Source: Welwitschia mirabilis | Taxonomy: Eukaryota > Gnetophyta > Gnetopsida > Welwitschiales | Assembly (NCBI GenBank): GCA_051453625.1 | Contig: JBOZIK010000001.1 | Location: 47,220,636 to 47,281,525, forward strand | Reading direction: 5' to 3' | DNA: 60,890 bases | Part shown: positions 44,343 to 56,873 of the stretch, in pieces | How positions within the stretch are numbered: position 1 is the stretch's first letter | Layout of the letters: every line of letters starts with the position of its first letter | Notes under the pieces: model-generated | The model's input: only the letters and a program-made list of their open reading frames with translations | Databases searched by the model: none | Told to the model about the DNA's origin: nothing | Position numbers and translations under genes: made by a program

Positions 44343-45880
44343 CTCTCATATTCTGAATCTAATCTCAATTCTTCTGAATTACTATTAGTAAGTAAGAAAA
44401 ATTTATTTTCTTGATTCTTGATACCAATTAAAAACTAATATTTATATTAAGGAATTAATGCCTTGTTAGCAAGTTTAATTTGTTATCATAACATTTTTAT
44501 GCATTTATTTTACTTAAGGACATGAAAAACATGTTTTACTACTAATCTAACTAAACACTAGTATTTTATAAGATAAATGTAACATCAGGAGCATCATGGT
44601 AGGAGATGGAGCTCTGCAAAGCATAATTGATAGCAATGATGGTCCTTGGCATAGAGACACCATTTTCTTAAAACAAAAGAATATTATTCATACGTTTCTA
44701 AGTTCTTTTAATGCAAGTAATTCATTTCCATGATTTCCAAAAATAGAAGATAAATGAGGAATATTTTCTTTAAAAAACCCCTTGATTTGGTCCCATGACT
44801 AAAGAATTATTTTATGTATTTTGGGAATTATTTAGAATGATCCTATTAGGCCTTAGAAACCCTAATTGAAAACCCTAATTTAGAATTATAAATACCCTTC
44901 CTTACTTCATTTGAAGAGAATTATTTTTAATTATGATATATTCAAGGAAATTGGAGATTTAGTCATAAGTTCTTTCTAATCCTCCCATAGGGATGGACTA
45001 AATACCAAAATAGCATGATGCTTTTTGGTTTAATATGAGTACATTTCTAGATTTTATGCTTTATTTATTCTAATACTAAAGTACTACATGTTCTTGATGC
45101 ATTACTTTGATATTAAGTTGTGAATGTCATACTTGTTATACTTAGGATTAGCTGAGTTATGTTTTTACTTTAATATCTAATTTGGCAATTTTATTTTACA
45201 TTTTATCTTAAATAATATGAATGTTTACTTGATGGATTTTAGAATACCCCTACTTTTCATGCTTATTTTATTCTTCCTGTGAAGGCTAGATGGCTTGGTT
45301 ATATCACACTTGTGTTTATGATAGATGAAATTATACCATTATTCTTGAGTTTGGACTAACAAAATACTCATGGCTCTAGTGAATTATATGATTGCAAATG
45401 AGTTAGAAGTAAAGTTACATGTTTTCATTTTAAGTACTTATGCTTTTCCATGAAGTTATTATGTTAGTTTAGATGCTATGTCCAATTCCCTAATATCTAA
45501 TATCATTTTACTCTCTACTACTTTCTACTTTTATGCTTGTTTTACTAATAGTTTTTGTAATCTAAGGAAGAATGACATTGAGCATATACTACAGATGGAA
45601 GTCTTAGTATTTTTGGTGAAAGTTGGGTTTGAGTACATAACATTTGTATCTCTAGGATGATCTTGTGATATAATCTATTTTCTTTGTAGAGAACCTGATA
45701 TTGATTTTGTGACTAAGAAAGAATCTTTTAATGAATGTTTTCAAAAGAATATTCTTTACAGATGATGAACTATAAAATTCTAGAAAGTAATATACTAAAA
45801 CTATGACTTGAATGATCTTATTCTTGTGCCTTTACTTACTAGTACTAGTACTCTTTGTTTCTTACTAAACTCTACAAGTG
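44343..45880 (+). repeat. Possible LTR fragment with TATA box
   Basis: GAAACCCTAATTGAAAACCC is followed by ATTATAAATACCCTTCC (TATA at about 44887-44895), a common plant LTR promoter pattern on +. No partner LTR was found. The rest is A/T-rich with short open frames that resemble nothing I recognise. Confidence 0.35.
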
Positions 45881-45884
45881 GATT

Positions 45885-46255
45885 CTTTGGACGAATGAGA
45901 TTCACTTATGGCATTGGAATAATTGCACTACTATTAATCAAACTGATCAAATAAGTGTGATCCAAATTATAAGCCTTACGAAAAAGTATAATAATATCCA
46001 TACATAGAATAAAACCTAAATCAATCTTCAGCTCTATAAGAAGATAGTAAACAACAAACATTTGCATGAGATTGCAATAGCTGTAGCTACTATCCCAAAT
46101 AACTATGATATATAATGTGATCAAACTTAAAATAGATGCATTTAAAACCATATCCTTATGTTCTATATTCTCATAAAAGTTCATTTTAGAATGCCAAAAA
46201 AGAACATTGCTTATTGAACATTATGAAACACTAATAGAGCAGCAAGTGAATATAT
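45885..46255 (-). repeat. Inverted repeat, left arm
   Basis: It is the reverse complement of 46785-47150, imperfect along about 365 bp. On - it encodes MNFYENIEHKDMVLNASILS and LLIELKIDLGFILCMDIII, almost the same peptide as the right arm on +. Confidence 0.78.
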
Positions 46256-46784
46256 CTTTAAATAAATGCATATATAACTATGAGATCTCTAGATCACTAA
46301 TACAAAGCATAGAATTCAAGAAAATAAATATGAGAAATAAAAAAATATCTTATACTTATATTTGAAATGTTCCAGTACTGTCATCAAGATCATGTATATT
46401 GGCATAAAAATCTTTGACAAGAAGTTTTGAAATGCCCTGATCTAATTGAATAATTATATCCCATTCAACATGTGAAAACTATGCAAGAGGCTAATTATAT
46501 TTCTAATTTTGAAAGTCAAGATTCTGTTCTACAATGATCAAGTTTCTGGTTCAAGTTTTAAAAGCCAAGAATTTAGGATTTATGACTAGGAAAGAAACTT
46601 CTACAAAGAAACTCAATCATTACAGAACAAATTATTATCTTTTAAAACAAGAGAAAGGATTAGCTTCTTGCATATTTTTCACATCTTGGATGAGACATGA
46701 TTGTCCAATTGGACTAGGATATTCTAGAACCCATTATCAAAAAATTTTATCCCAACATGCATGAGCTTGATGACAGCACTGAGT
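46256..46784. other. Spacer between inverted-repeat arms
   Basis: About 530 bp with an open frame on + (46534-46764) of unrecognised type. It is Lys-rich at the start. Confidence 0.4.
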
Positions 46785-47150
46785 TTAATCACTGGTCACT
46801 CTATTAGTGCTTCATAGTGTTTGATGAAAAATATGCTTTTTAGGCATTCTAAAATGAACTTTTATGAGAATATAGAACACAAGTATGTGTTTTCATATGC
46901 ATATATTTTAAGTTTGATCATGTTCTATGACATAATTATTCAGGGTGATAGCTATAGCTATTACAACACCATGCAGACATTTGTTATTTACTATCTTCTG
47001 ATAGAGCTGAAAATTGATTTAGGTTTCATTCTATGTATGAACATTATTACACTTTTATGAAAGGCTCACACTTTGGGTTATCCTTTACTTAATTATTTTA
47101 ATTATTAGTACTGCTAATATTTTAGTGCCATAGGTGAATCTAATTTATCT
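46785..47150 (+). pseudogene. Inverted repeat, right arm, within env-like retroelement ORF
   Basis: On +, the frame reads MNFYENIEHKYVFSYAYILS and YYLLIELKIDLGFILCMNII. Its pattern (Y-x-L-L-x-x-K-x-I-[DN]-L-G...L-G-Y-P-x-L-I-T) resembles the plant-transposon ORF found downstream of pol in SIRE-like copia and other elements. The right arm runs on into 47150-47782, so it is probably the original copy. Confidence 0.5.
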
Positions 47151-47782
47151 CAAGAAATCACTTGCAGAATTTCATGAGAAACAAAGAGTTCAAGTACCAG
47201 CAGGTGAAGGTACAAGAAGGAGATCATTCAAATCACAGTTCCAACAATCTAAATCTACAACATCTCATAATTTATCACTTGTAAAGAAGCATTTAAAGGT
47301 AATTACAAAGATGGCAGGTAATATTGAACATAACTTGTTAAGGTTTAAGAAGAACCGATCTATGAATAGTAAAGGAGAGATTCCTACAAGCAGTTGAAAA
47401 TTCATAGGGACTCTGAGTTAGACTAATTCTAAGGAGGAATCAAAGGTAGAGGTACCTCTAGCTTCACATGATACAAAATATGACTCAGACCATGTAGTGG
47501 ATACTAATTCTTTCATATCTATGAGAGAGAAGTCACATGCATAGGGGAAGTATCAAGCTCTAACATAGACATAGGTATAGGGGGAGAACTAGGCTCTAGC
47601 ACTGTCATAAGGGGATTAGTAGGGAGATATAAAAAGCTTAGGCCTCATTGTAAACTACACATCCATAATCCTACATAACCTCCATCATCATCATGTCCAT
47701 CATCAACACTTCAAATTTCATCTTCATCACCACCTTTTACTAAATCCATTTATGTTTCATCTCTTAACGGAGCTTTACAATT
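47134..47782 (+). pseudogene. Env-like/tail ORF of the + SIRE-like copia, first part
   Basis: The frame at 47134-47397 reads SLAEFHEKQRVQVPAGEGTR and RRSFKSQFQQSKSTTSHNLS, polar and basic. Further on, a Ser/Pro-rich stretch (SSSCPSSTLQISSSSPPFT) runs at 47690-47745. This is typical of the low-complexity ORF after RNase H in SIRE-type elements. The - strand SIRE-like element interrupts it at 47783, and it should resume at 56072. Confidence 0.45.
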
Positions 47783-49182
47783 TTTAGGACCGAGAATCCT
47801 AGGGGTGAATAGGATTTAAAAATAATAAAATAAATTTATAAAAATATCTTTACTCAAAATAAACACTAAAATATTATACAAATAAAATTAAAACTAGTCT
47901 AAAAAATAAAGAATAGAAAATACAAAAATACTAATGAGAATGCACACAAGATTTATAGTGGTTCAGGAAGAACCCTACTTCACTCTCAATGATTATCTTC
48001 TACCCAAGTCTGATCGGGATTTTTGTTAATTTCTTTCCAGGTATTTTAAGTTCACTTATAACCCTTACAATTGGACTTTCTAAGGCTCAGTCTTAATCTT
48101 TAGCAAGAATGTAAAGTGATGATAATGATATGCTAAAATTCATAGGTTTCACATAATCTCTAGCTCTAGAATAGTATTACTACACTGCTTCAGAAGATGA
48201 TAAAATCTACAAGCATATAGTACAATCAACTTGATCAAATGCATAATGATAATAATAGCTTTTGGTTCATCTTTGATTAGGTAAAGAATATGCCAATGGG
48301 TACAACAATGATTCAAAAGTGGTACATTTATTTTGACTCTTAACAAATATATAGGAGAAGTCTTTTAGGGTTTTTACAAGTAAAAGGACATTCTAATGGA
48401 CAAAAAATTAGTTCATAATATCTAGAAAAATCCTATTTCTATCATGACCAGTCGACCCTCAAAACATCTAGTCCACCCATTTGGTGCCATTACCGAATTT
48501 AGTCATCCTTATGTTCTTTAGGTTAATTCCTATTTCTTATGGCTGCATGTCTGATTGACTCCTTAGGGTCTAGTTGATCATAGGTTCAGTCACTTGCATA
48601 TTCATTAGGTCACCCCCTTATTCAAAAGAAATTTCAACACTATTTTTTGCTCCAAGTTCAGTTGATCCCACAAATGTCTAGTTAACCCCTTACTGACAAA
48701 GGATGAAAACATTTCATTCTAGGTCTAGTCAATCCCTTAGAAATCCAATTAATCCCTTGATGATTGGCTATGAAAATTTTATGCTTAGGTCTAGCTGACC
48801 CCTCAAGAAGCTTGTTGATTCCTTGATGATTGATTGTGAAATATTAGATGCTCAAGTCCAATTGATCCCTTAGGAATCCGGTTGATCCTTTGATGATTGA
48901 CTATGAAATATTAGATGCTTAGGTCTAACTGATCCTGTAGGAATCCAATCTATCCCTCTGAATTAATTTATTTCAAAGTAAGCTTTAGGTATGGTCAACC
49001 CCTTAAGAATCTAGTCGACCCCTCAAAAGGATATGAAAACTAATAGGTTCAAGTTAAAAATGTCAAAAAAAAATTTCAGCTTCTAACCTACAAATATTTA
49101 ATATTTTCTTCATAAGATACAACACATTTTCCTAAACAGAAAATGTTAGTCTGACATAAAATTGGTAAATATTAACTTAACA
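47783..49182 (-). repeat. SIRE-like element 3' LTR (on -)
   Basis: It is collinear with 54654-56071 (for example GGTGAATAGGATTTA.AAATAATGAAATAAA at the start, ATATTAACTTAA at the end). It contains degenerate tandem units of about 70-80 bp (48620-49030) built on TTGATCCCTTAGGAATCC and TGATGATTGACTATGAAATA. Confidence 0.84.
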
Positions 49183-49944
49183 ATCTTCCTCTTTGACATT
49201 AATGGTAAAATAATACTTAGTTAAAAATATTAATTTTGAAAAAGCTCCCCCTCAAATAATGACCATTAAATTTGCAAAGCAATATTGAACAATTATATCA
49301 AATGAAACATTTTTAGAGAGATTCCAACTTGTGCCTTAATTAAAACAACTTTTAGTATAGTTTATGAGGCATGTAAAATCCAAAATATATACAACAAAAC
49401 CATTTTAATCAAAAGATATTTAATAACCATTAAGAGATATTAAAAATTATAGTTTATGATTAAATAAATGTGCACCAAAATTTTAGATAGAGATGATAAT
49501 AAAAATAAATTTCTATTATTGATTATTGAGCATTATAACAAAAAAGTACTCATCAAGAGCAATTATGATACATTAAAGCTGAATAAAAAACTAACTATTT
49601 TTTTCTCCTTTTAACATAAATACAAATGAAAGAAGGAAAAAAGTATGAAAACACAAGAAAGAATACAATAAAGAGAGAAGATCAATCAAATTCCTCAGCT
49701 CCATTAAAATTTAAAGGAAAGGATGATAACGTATGATTTGATAAATAAATTAAGTCCACTACCTTTTATACCACACTGTAATCCTATAAGTCTAGTCAAC
49801 CAGTTTGAGATTCGTTCGACCTATCAAGACATGGATCATAATACTTTAGATCTGGGCGACCCAGTTTTCAGACTAGTCGATTGACCACATCCAGTTAACC
49901 GAATTCTAAATCTAGTCAACACCCTACAATCAATCAGAGGATAG

Positions 49945-51240
49945 AGAAATAACCCCCAGTTCATCACAAAGATAAAGAAAGTTATCAAAGTTTAGGGATT
50001 TAGTAAAAATATTAGCAAGTTGATGATCTATACTAATAAAATTCATATAAATATTTTCTTCTTCAACTTGGTCTCCATGAAAATGGTGTTACAATTTAAT
50101 ATGTTTAGTTCTAGAATGTTGAATAAGGTTTTTAGAAACATTAATTGAACTAGTGTTATCACAGAAAATATAAATTTATTTAAAAACTACACCAAAATCC
50201 TTTAACATCTCCTTTATCGAAAGGAGATGGACATAACAACTCCCTGCTGCTATATACTCAACTTCTATTGTTGAAAGAGAGATTGAGTTTTTTCTTTTAT
50301 TAGTTCATCCCACTAAGCATGATCTTAATAGAAAATAATTACCGCTTGTGCTTTTTCTATCATACTTACAACTATCCCAATCTGCATCACTAAATCCTAC
50401 AAGATCAAAAGATGTCTCTATTGGGTACGATAATCCAAAGTTACATGTACCTTTTATATATCTTATTATTCTTTTGATAGCTTGTAGATGTGATTTTTTT
50501 ATTGGATTTAATATTTGGTATACATAAAAACACTAAACATAATATTAAATCTACTTGTAGTTAGGTATAGAAAATTTTCTATTATAGTTTTTAGTCTATT
50601 GATTTTTCATGTTCATCTAGGTTAACTTTACAAGAAGTAGATATAGGTGTGTCAGTTGTTTTAGCCTTCTCCAATTCAAATTGTTTGATCAAATCCTTTG
50701 CATATTTATACAGAGATATAAAAATTCCATTTTTTAATTACTTAATTTATAATCCAAAAAACATTTTAACCTCACCAAGCATACTCATCTCAAAGTATGT
50801 TATCATGATATTAGCAAATTATTTTGATAAAACTTCATTTGAGGTACCAAAAATTATATCATCCACATAAATTTAAATAATAATAAAATCATTTTTCAAG
50901 CTTTTGACAAATAAAGTTTTATCTACCATTCCATGAATATAATCATTTTCATTTAGAAATGTGGCTAATTTTTCATATCAAGCTCTTAGAGTTTGCTTCA
51001 AACCATATAAAGCCTTTTTAAGTCTATACAAATAATCAAATTTGTAAGGATCTATAAACCCTTGTGGTTGTTCTACATACACTTCTTAATTGAGGGTTCC
51101 ATTTAAAAAGGCACTTTTTATATCCATTTAATAAACTTTGATATTCTTTAATGCTGCATAAGATAAAAACATTCTAATGCTATCTAGCCTTGCTATAGGA
51201 TCAAAAGTGTTACCTACATCAATACCTTCGATTTGGCTGT
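49945..51240 (-). pseudogene. SIRE-like reverse transcriptase and RNase H
   Basis: On -, GIDVGNTFDPIARLDSIRMF (about 51225) starts the RT. MDIKSAFLNGTLN (51120) holds the first catalytic Asp, and YRLKKALYGLKQTLRA (51020) and QIYVDDIIFGTSNEVL follow. The YVDD box is intact at 50858-50869. YFEMSMLGEVKMFFGL and GIFISLYKYAKDLIKQF come next. The RNase H end reads NLIQHSRTKHIKL and HQLANIFTKSL (50110-49960). At least a dozen stops occur. It is the best preserved polymerase in the window. Confidence 0.9.
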
Positions 51241-51879
51241 AGCTTTGTGCCACTAATCTTACTTCGTTTTTGATATCATTATTTTACTCATAACATTTGT
51301 TTTTGAAAATTCACTTTGTCCCAATAACATTTTTGTCCTTTGGCATTTTAACAAGGTTTCATACATCATTTCTTTTAAATTGTTATAGCTCATCTTGTAT
51401 GGCCATCATCTACTTTTCATGGGATTCTGCTTATTCAAACTTCTTAGGTTTAATTTGCGAAATATGATAAATGTGAGTATAAAAATTCTTTAATGAGTTT
51501 CTTGTTCTAATCTTTAAGATAACATATCAATGATAGATTCTAAAGGGTGATTTTTAGCTTCTTAAACTTTTTAGTAATGACTTCTTTTATCGGTAGCACT
51601 TCTTCTTCTTTTTTGGTTAAATTTTCTTTTATTGTGAGATTATTTAAAGATAAATTTTCTTCATCATTGGAAGGAAGAGGTCTTATGATAACATCATTTA
51701 TTTTTACATTTATTAACTATCCCATAATTAAGCTTATCTTATTAAAAATAAAGTAAGCTCTAGTTCTAGTAGAGTACCCTAGAAATATTGCTTCATCATC
51801 CTTTGATTCAAATTTACTTAGGTGTTTTTTATTCTTTAACAAAAGCACTTACTTCCAAAGACTTTAAAGTATGAAACAT

Positions 51880-52582
51880 TTGGTTGTCTTCCATTTCAAA
51901 TATCATAAGGATTTTTATTCATTCTCGGTCTAAGGTAAACTCTTTTTATGATATAACAAGTAGTGCTTATAACTTTAGCTCAAAAAGTTTTTGGAACCAC
52001 CTTGTTATTCAACATCATTCTTGCTATTTCTTGAAGGACTCTATTTTTCTTCTCAGCAATTCCATTTTATTGAGGTATTTTAGGGGCTAAGAATTGGTGT
52101 TCAATACCATTGTTAATACATTATTTTTTAAAAAAATAGTTTTCAAATTCTTCACCATGATTGCTTCTAATTTTCTTAATGGTATAACCTTTCTCATTTT
52201 AAATCTTGTTGCATATTTTAACCCAATGTTTATATGTTTTAGATTTATTTTCAAGAATGGAAACCTAAGTATATCTTGAGAAGTAATCAATCATAGTCAA
52301 AAAGTAGCGTTTCCCTTTTAGACTTTGGGTTTGGGCTGGTCCTACCAAATCCATATGAATAAGCTCTAAAGGCATTATTATGGAAACTTGATTTTTACTT
52401 TTGTATGATGTTCTCACTTGTTTTTCTTTCTGACATGCATCATAAAGATCATGTTTTTTAATATTAATTTTTAAAATTCCTTTGAAAATTTCTTTTCTAA
52501 AAATTATTTGTAAATGATCATCGTTTACATGACCTAAACGTTTATCCAAAGCCCTTCTTGATTTACATGAGAAAAATAACAA
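51880..52582 (-). pseudogene. SIRE-like GAG-pre-integrase and integrase
   Basis: On -, an uninterrupted frame at 52582-52265 reads RRALDKRLGHVNDDHLQ (zinc-binding H's), HDLYDACQKEKQVRTSYKSK (CxxC region with the first Cys replaced by Tyr or displaced) and PLELIHMDLVGPAQTQSLKG. It ends in RYFLTMIDYFSRYT, which contains the first two catalytic surroundings (D-L-x-G-P and [VI]-D-D-[YF]-S-R). The core continues with stops to 51880. Confidence 0.88.
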
Positions 52583-52584
52583 GC

Positions 52585-53280
52585 AGAAAACATTTGATCA
52601 ACACTATTGATATTATCTATTCTATTTGCTTTAAAAATAATATCATTTATTTTGTCATGTATAACTTCACATTCCATACAATAAAAAATAACCTTATGAC
52701 CTTTACAAATTTAACTAATACTAAGCAAATTATGCTTTAAACCATTAACATATAAAACTTCATTTATTTTAGGTAAGTTACGTCCACCAATGCTTTTGAT
52801 TCCTTCAATCTTGGCTCTTCCATTGTCATTGAAAGTAACTTTTCCTCCATCAAAGTCATCTAGCTATTTAAATATAGACTTTTCTCCTATCATGTATTGA
52901 GAACAACCACTGTCCAAGTACTAGCTAGTTCCATTTGATAACTTAAAAGCTGTTTGAATCAAAAGACTTTTTAAATTATCAGCTCTTACTGATTTCATCC
53001 TTTTTGACTGATGTGATACAACTTCTCTTGAAATAAATTTAAAAGGAATGGTACTAACAGAATTTAAAAATAACATTAATTTTTTAGAATTACAAAATAA
53101 CTTGGAATGACTAGACTTACTGCAAAAAATAACATGTAACTTTAGAAATAAAACTATTTTGTCATAATACCTAATTTTGTTGATTTTGTGGCCTTTGGGG
53201 AATAAATCCAATACCTATCTTATCATTACCCAACTTTTGTATTCCAAGCATCTAGTCCAATTTATTTAAACCACTTGAAA
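52585..53280 (-). pseudogene. SIRE-like gag C-terminus and protease region
   Basis: On -, the stretch between the gag coiled coil and integrase reads QTAFKLSNGTS followed, beyond a stop, by YLDSGCSQYMIGEKSIFK (about 52915-52862). The protease motif D-S-G-C-S is intact there, as is usual for SIRE elements (W-x-L-D-S-G-C-S-R-H-M). Other parts have stops. Confidence 0.68.
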
Positions 53281-53282
53281 AT

Positions 53283-54524
53283 TTATTGATAAAAATGTGA
53301 CAAGCTCTTTACCTCTTGAAAAAGTTTGGAATTTTCAAATTTGACCATCCTGTACTTCATTTCCAATTCCTCTTTTTCTTCAGTGAGAGTTTTTATAATT
53401 TTATTCAAATCATTGATATGCTTTCTTAATTTTTCATAGTTCATGTAAAGTTCTTGGTGGATATCTTCAAGTTTATTCTGGTCTTCTTTAATGAGATCCA
53501 AATCATCAGGTTTAGATGAACAAGGTAGGTTCTATATTGGAGGCATAATTACCATGAATGAGAGTCTTTGATCTATATCTAATTCTTGGCTAGATCTTCT
53601 ATCATTCTTTTCATCTAAAATGTCCCATGTAGCAATGAATAGAGATGTTTTTAACTTTTTTTGATCTCTCTTATTATTTGAACACTTATTGAAACGTGTT
53701 CATAGTCTTTACACACATAACATTAGATATCCTTCCCTTTATCTTGATATTTTTTAAACTTGGAGTGATATCTTTTTGCCCCTCTGCTTGGCTTACCTTC
53801 TTTCTTTCTTCCATGTAAAAATTTCTTCAATCTCCTTGCTAGTAGGACAACTTCATCATTAAGATCTTTGTCTGACTTTTTTGATCTATATTCTCCCTGC
53901 ACATATTTTAAAGCAATAAATTTTTCTATCTTTAAAAAATTTCAATTCATAAGTTAGTAAATTATCTTGTAATTCCTCAAGTGCTATTAGATTTATGTTC
54001 TTGCCTTCTTTGATTATAGTGACTTTTGGCTCAATTGTTTTTGGAAGAGATCTCAACACTTTTCAAACCCCCTTTACTTCATCCATTCTTTAACCTAGTC
54101 TTGCCATGGAATTTAAGATGTCTAATAGTCTGACAAATAATTCTTGTAGAGTCTCCTCCTCATCCATAAGAATGTCTTCAGACTTGGAGACGAGCATTTG
54201 AAGTTTGGTCTATTTAATAGTGTATGTTTCTTCATGTGTTATTTCAAGAATGTCCTAAGTTTCTTTTGTATATTTATAATTTACAATTTGTTTAAACTCA
54301 TTTATACAAATTGCACAAAAAATTACATTAAGAGCATAGGAGTCTATGGTATATTTGAATCTATCAGTAGGGGTCGATTGATCTCGAATTTTTCCTACCA
54401 CAATGGTATTTCCATGGACATCAGTTTTAGTTAGAGTGAACATAGTGTAACTATCGTAAATAACCTCTTTAATGTCTACATCTAGAAATCTAAGAAAAAT
54501 TCTCATACGGGCTTTCCAATACAC
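53283..54524 (-). pseudogene. SIRE-like gag
   Basis: On -, YWKARMRIFLRFLDVDIKEV (54520-54460) is the conserved start of copia gag (Y-W-K-x-R-M-x-x-F-[IL]). It is followed after breaks by a long coiled coil, KLEDIHQELYMNYEKLRKHI and IKTLTEEKEELEMKYRMVKF (53500-53290). The zinc knuckle expected between (about 53700) is not clear. Confidence 0.82.
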
Positions 54525-54639
54525 ATATTTAACCCATTAAACATGGATGGATGACTAGTGGAAAAACCATCTAAAGGGTTACTCATTTTTAGGGTTTAAA
54601 AGTCTAGACGTATTAGGATATAACATAGACTCTTACCAA

Positions 54640-54651
54640 GATCTGATATCA
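54640..54651 (-). other. SIRE-like primer-binding site (tRNA-iMet)
   Basis: On -, TGATATCAGATC (10 of 12 to TGGTATCAGAGC) is followed by TTGGTAAGAG, as in intact SIRE elements, and lies two bases after the LTR end. Confidence 0.75.
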
Positions 54652-54653
54652 AA

Positions 54654-56071
54654 TGTAGAATGAAGAACCCTAGAGGGGGTGATGAATAGGATTTACAAAT
54701 AATGAAATAAATTCATAAAAATATCTTTTCTTAAAATAGATAATAAACTACTTATATAAATAAAACTAAAACTATTCTAAAAAATAAAGAAAATACAGCA
54801 TAAAAATACCAATGAGAATGCACACAAGATTATAGTGGTTTAGGAAAACCCTACTCCACTCTTGATGATCAGCTTCTCCTCAAGTTTGATCTAAATCTTC
54901 GTTAATCTCTTTCTAGGTATTCCAGGTTCACTTATAACCTTTATAATTAGACTTTTATGAGTCTCAGTCTCAACCTTTAGTAAGGATACAAAGCGATGAT
55001 AATATTATGCCAAAATGCATAGGTTTCACCCAGTCTCTAGCTTAAGAATAGCGTTGCTACACTACTTGAGAAGATGATACAATCTACAAGCATACAATGC
55101 AACTAACTTGACCAAGTACATAATGATAACAATAGCTCTTGGTTTGTATTTGTTCAAGTAGAGAAAATACCAATGATTACAATAATGATTTCATAATTAT
55201 TTAAAAGTGATACAGTGATTTTAACTCATGGTAAATATCTAGGATAAGTATTTTAAGATTTTTACAAGGAAAAAGACCTTCTAATGGATAAAAAATGGGT
55301 TCATAATGGCTAGAAAAATCCCATTTTGATCATGATCAGTTGACCCCTTAAAATGTTTGGTCAACCCCATCTGATGCCATCATTGAAGTTGGTCATCCTT
55401 ATGTTCTTTTGATCAATCGCTATTTCTTATGGATCAATGTCTAATTGACCCCTCTGGGTCTAGTCGATCGTAGGTTTGGTTGCCTACATATTCATCTGAT
55501 TGCTTCCTTATTCAGAATAAATTACAACACTATTTTTTACTCTAGATGTGGTGAACCCCATAAATGTCTATTCAACTTCTTACTAATAAAGGATGAAAAC
55601 ATTTTACTCAAGGTCTGGTTGACCCTTTAGAAATCCAGTCAACTCCTTGATGATCAACTGTAAATGTTTGATGCTTAGGTCCAATCAATCCTTCAAGGAT
55701 CTAGTTGATCTCTTAATGATTTGCTATGAAATATTAGATGCTTAGGTCCAGTTAACCCCTTAGAAATCTAGTTGACCCCTTGATGATCGACTATAAAATA
55801 CTAGATGCTTAGATCTAGTCGACTCCTTAGGATTCTGATTGACCCCTCTGAATTTAGTTCATTTTAGAGTAAGTTGTAGGTTTAGTTAATCCCTTAAGAA
55901 TTCGATTGACCCCTCAAGAGGGTATGAAGATTGATAGGTTCAGGTTTAAAATGTAAGAAAATGTTTTAACTTCTAAGATACAAGGATTAATATTTTTTAC
56001 ACAAGATACAAAATGTTTTGCTAAATAGAAAACATTAGTTTGACATCAAATGAATAAATATTAACTTAATA
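54654..56071 (-). repeat. SIRE-like element 5' LTR (on -)
   Basis: It is 1418 bp. On - it ends CACCCCCTCTAGGGTTCTTC then ATTCTACA, the customary copia LTR terminus. It contains the same degenerate units as the 3' LTR (55530-55930) with TTGACCCC cores. Confidence 0.84.
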
Positions 56072-56873
56072 CCATCATCCTTTGTTGAGACCACCATCGT
56101 TATCTTCTTTAACACTTTGATTATCCCTTAGATGTATTTATGTATGAGGAGACAAGCTTCTTAAGGCCTCCATGAGTCATCAAAGTGATCATCCAGGAAG
56201 CTATACACACCTCCATCCACATCTTCCCCATCATATACCATTTAGACATCCAACATTTATGATAATGATGATGAAGGAGAAGGAACATGATACACCAATG
56301 AATCAATAGTTAGTTATTAGTTCCTTTTGTATGCTATCTAAAAAGAGGGAAAAGATAGACAAATTAGCTTGGACATCCTATATGAGCCTAGAGGATATGA
56401 TCATCAGTTAGATGGATTAAACTCCCTATAAGTAACATCATTATTGATGATTACTTTCTGATTGTTGACATGCATCCCACATTATTTATTATTATTTTTA
56501 CTCCTGTTAACATACATTTCGTTCTATGATATTATTTGTTGTTATTTCTACTATTGTTGGCACACTGCTAATATTTCTATTATTGGCATACACACACTTT
56601 CTATTATTACTTTTATTGTTGGCATATCACATAATTAGTTTTTGACCATTGTTGTTTTTCCTATATGTAATTATTTAATGCTTATGTGCCTTCCATGTTC
56701 ACTACTTTGCATGATTATATTTGTGGTTAATTTCAAAACTATAGAAATTTATATTATTTCTTATGTAATACTTTATGTATTTTATTGGAATAAAATATCT
56801 CAATGCAGTTGATAAAATATGAACACACTAATGAGATTTTCCAAGTTTTGGACATCATCAAAAAGGAGGAGAT
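56072..56873 (+). pseudogene. Tail and polypurine tract of the + SIRE-like copia
   Basis: This segment continues the element interrupted at 47782. It is non-coding, with TTATTGTTGGCATA-type repeats at 56460-56640. It ends in TTTTGGACATCATCAAAAAG and the purine tract AAAAAGGAGGAGAT (about 56860-56873), the sequence that directly precedes the 3' LTR in SIRE-type elements. Confidence 0.62.

Larger units (their letters stand above)
47783..56071 (-). mobile_element. Complete SIRE-like Ty1/copia element
   Basis: The 8.3-kb element has LTRs 47783-49182 (3') and 54654-56071 (5'). A tRNA-Met primer site lies at 54640-54651 and a purine tract (AAAGAGGAAGAT on -, at 49183-49194) before the 3' LTR. Order on -: gag (54530-53280), protease/gag end (poorly preserved), integrase (52580-51880), RT (51240-50230), RNase H end (50180-49945), then a non-coding tail. 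Domain order and RT wording fit the SIRE/Maximus lineage. All frames carry stops. Flanks CAATT and CCATC match 3 of 5. It sits inside an older + strand element of the same broad lineage. Confidence 0.88.
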
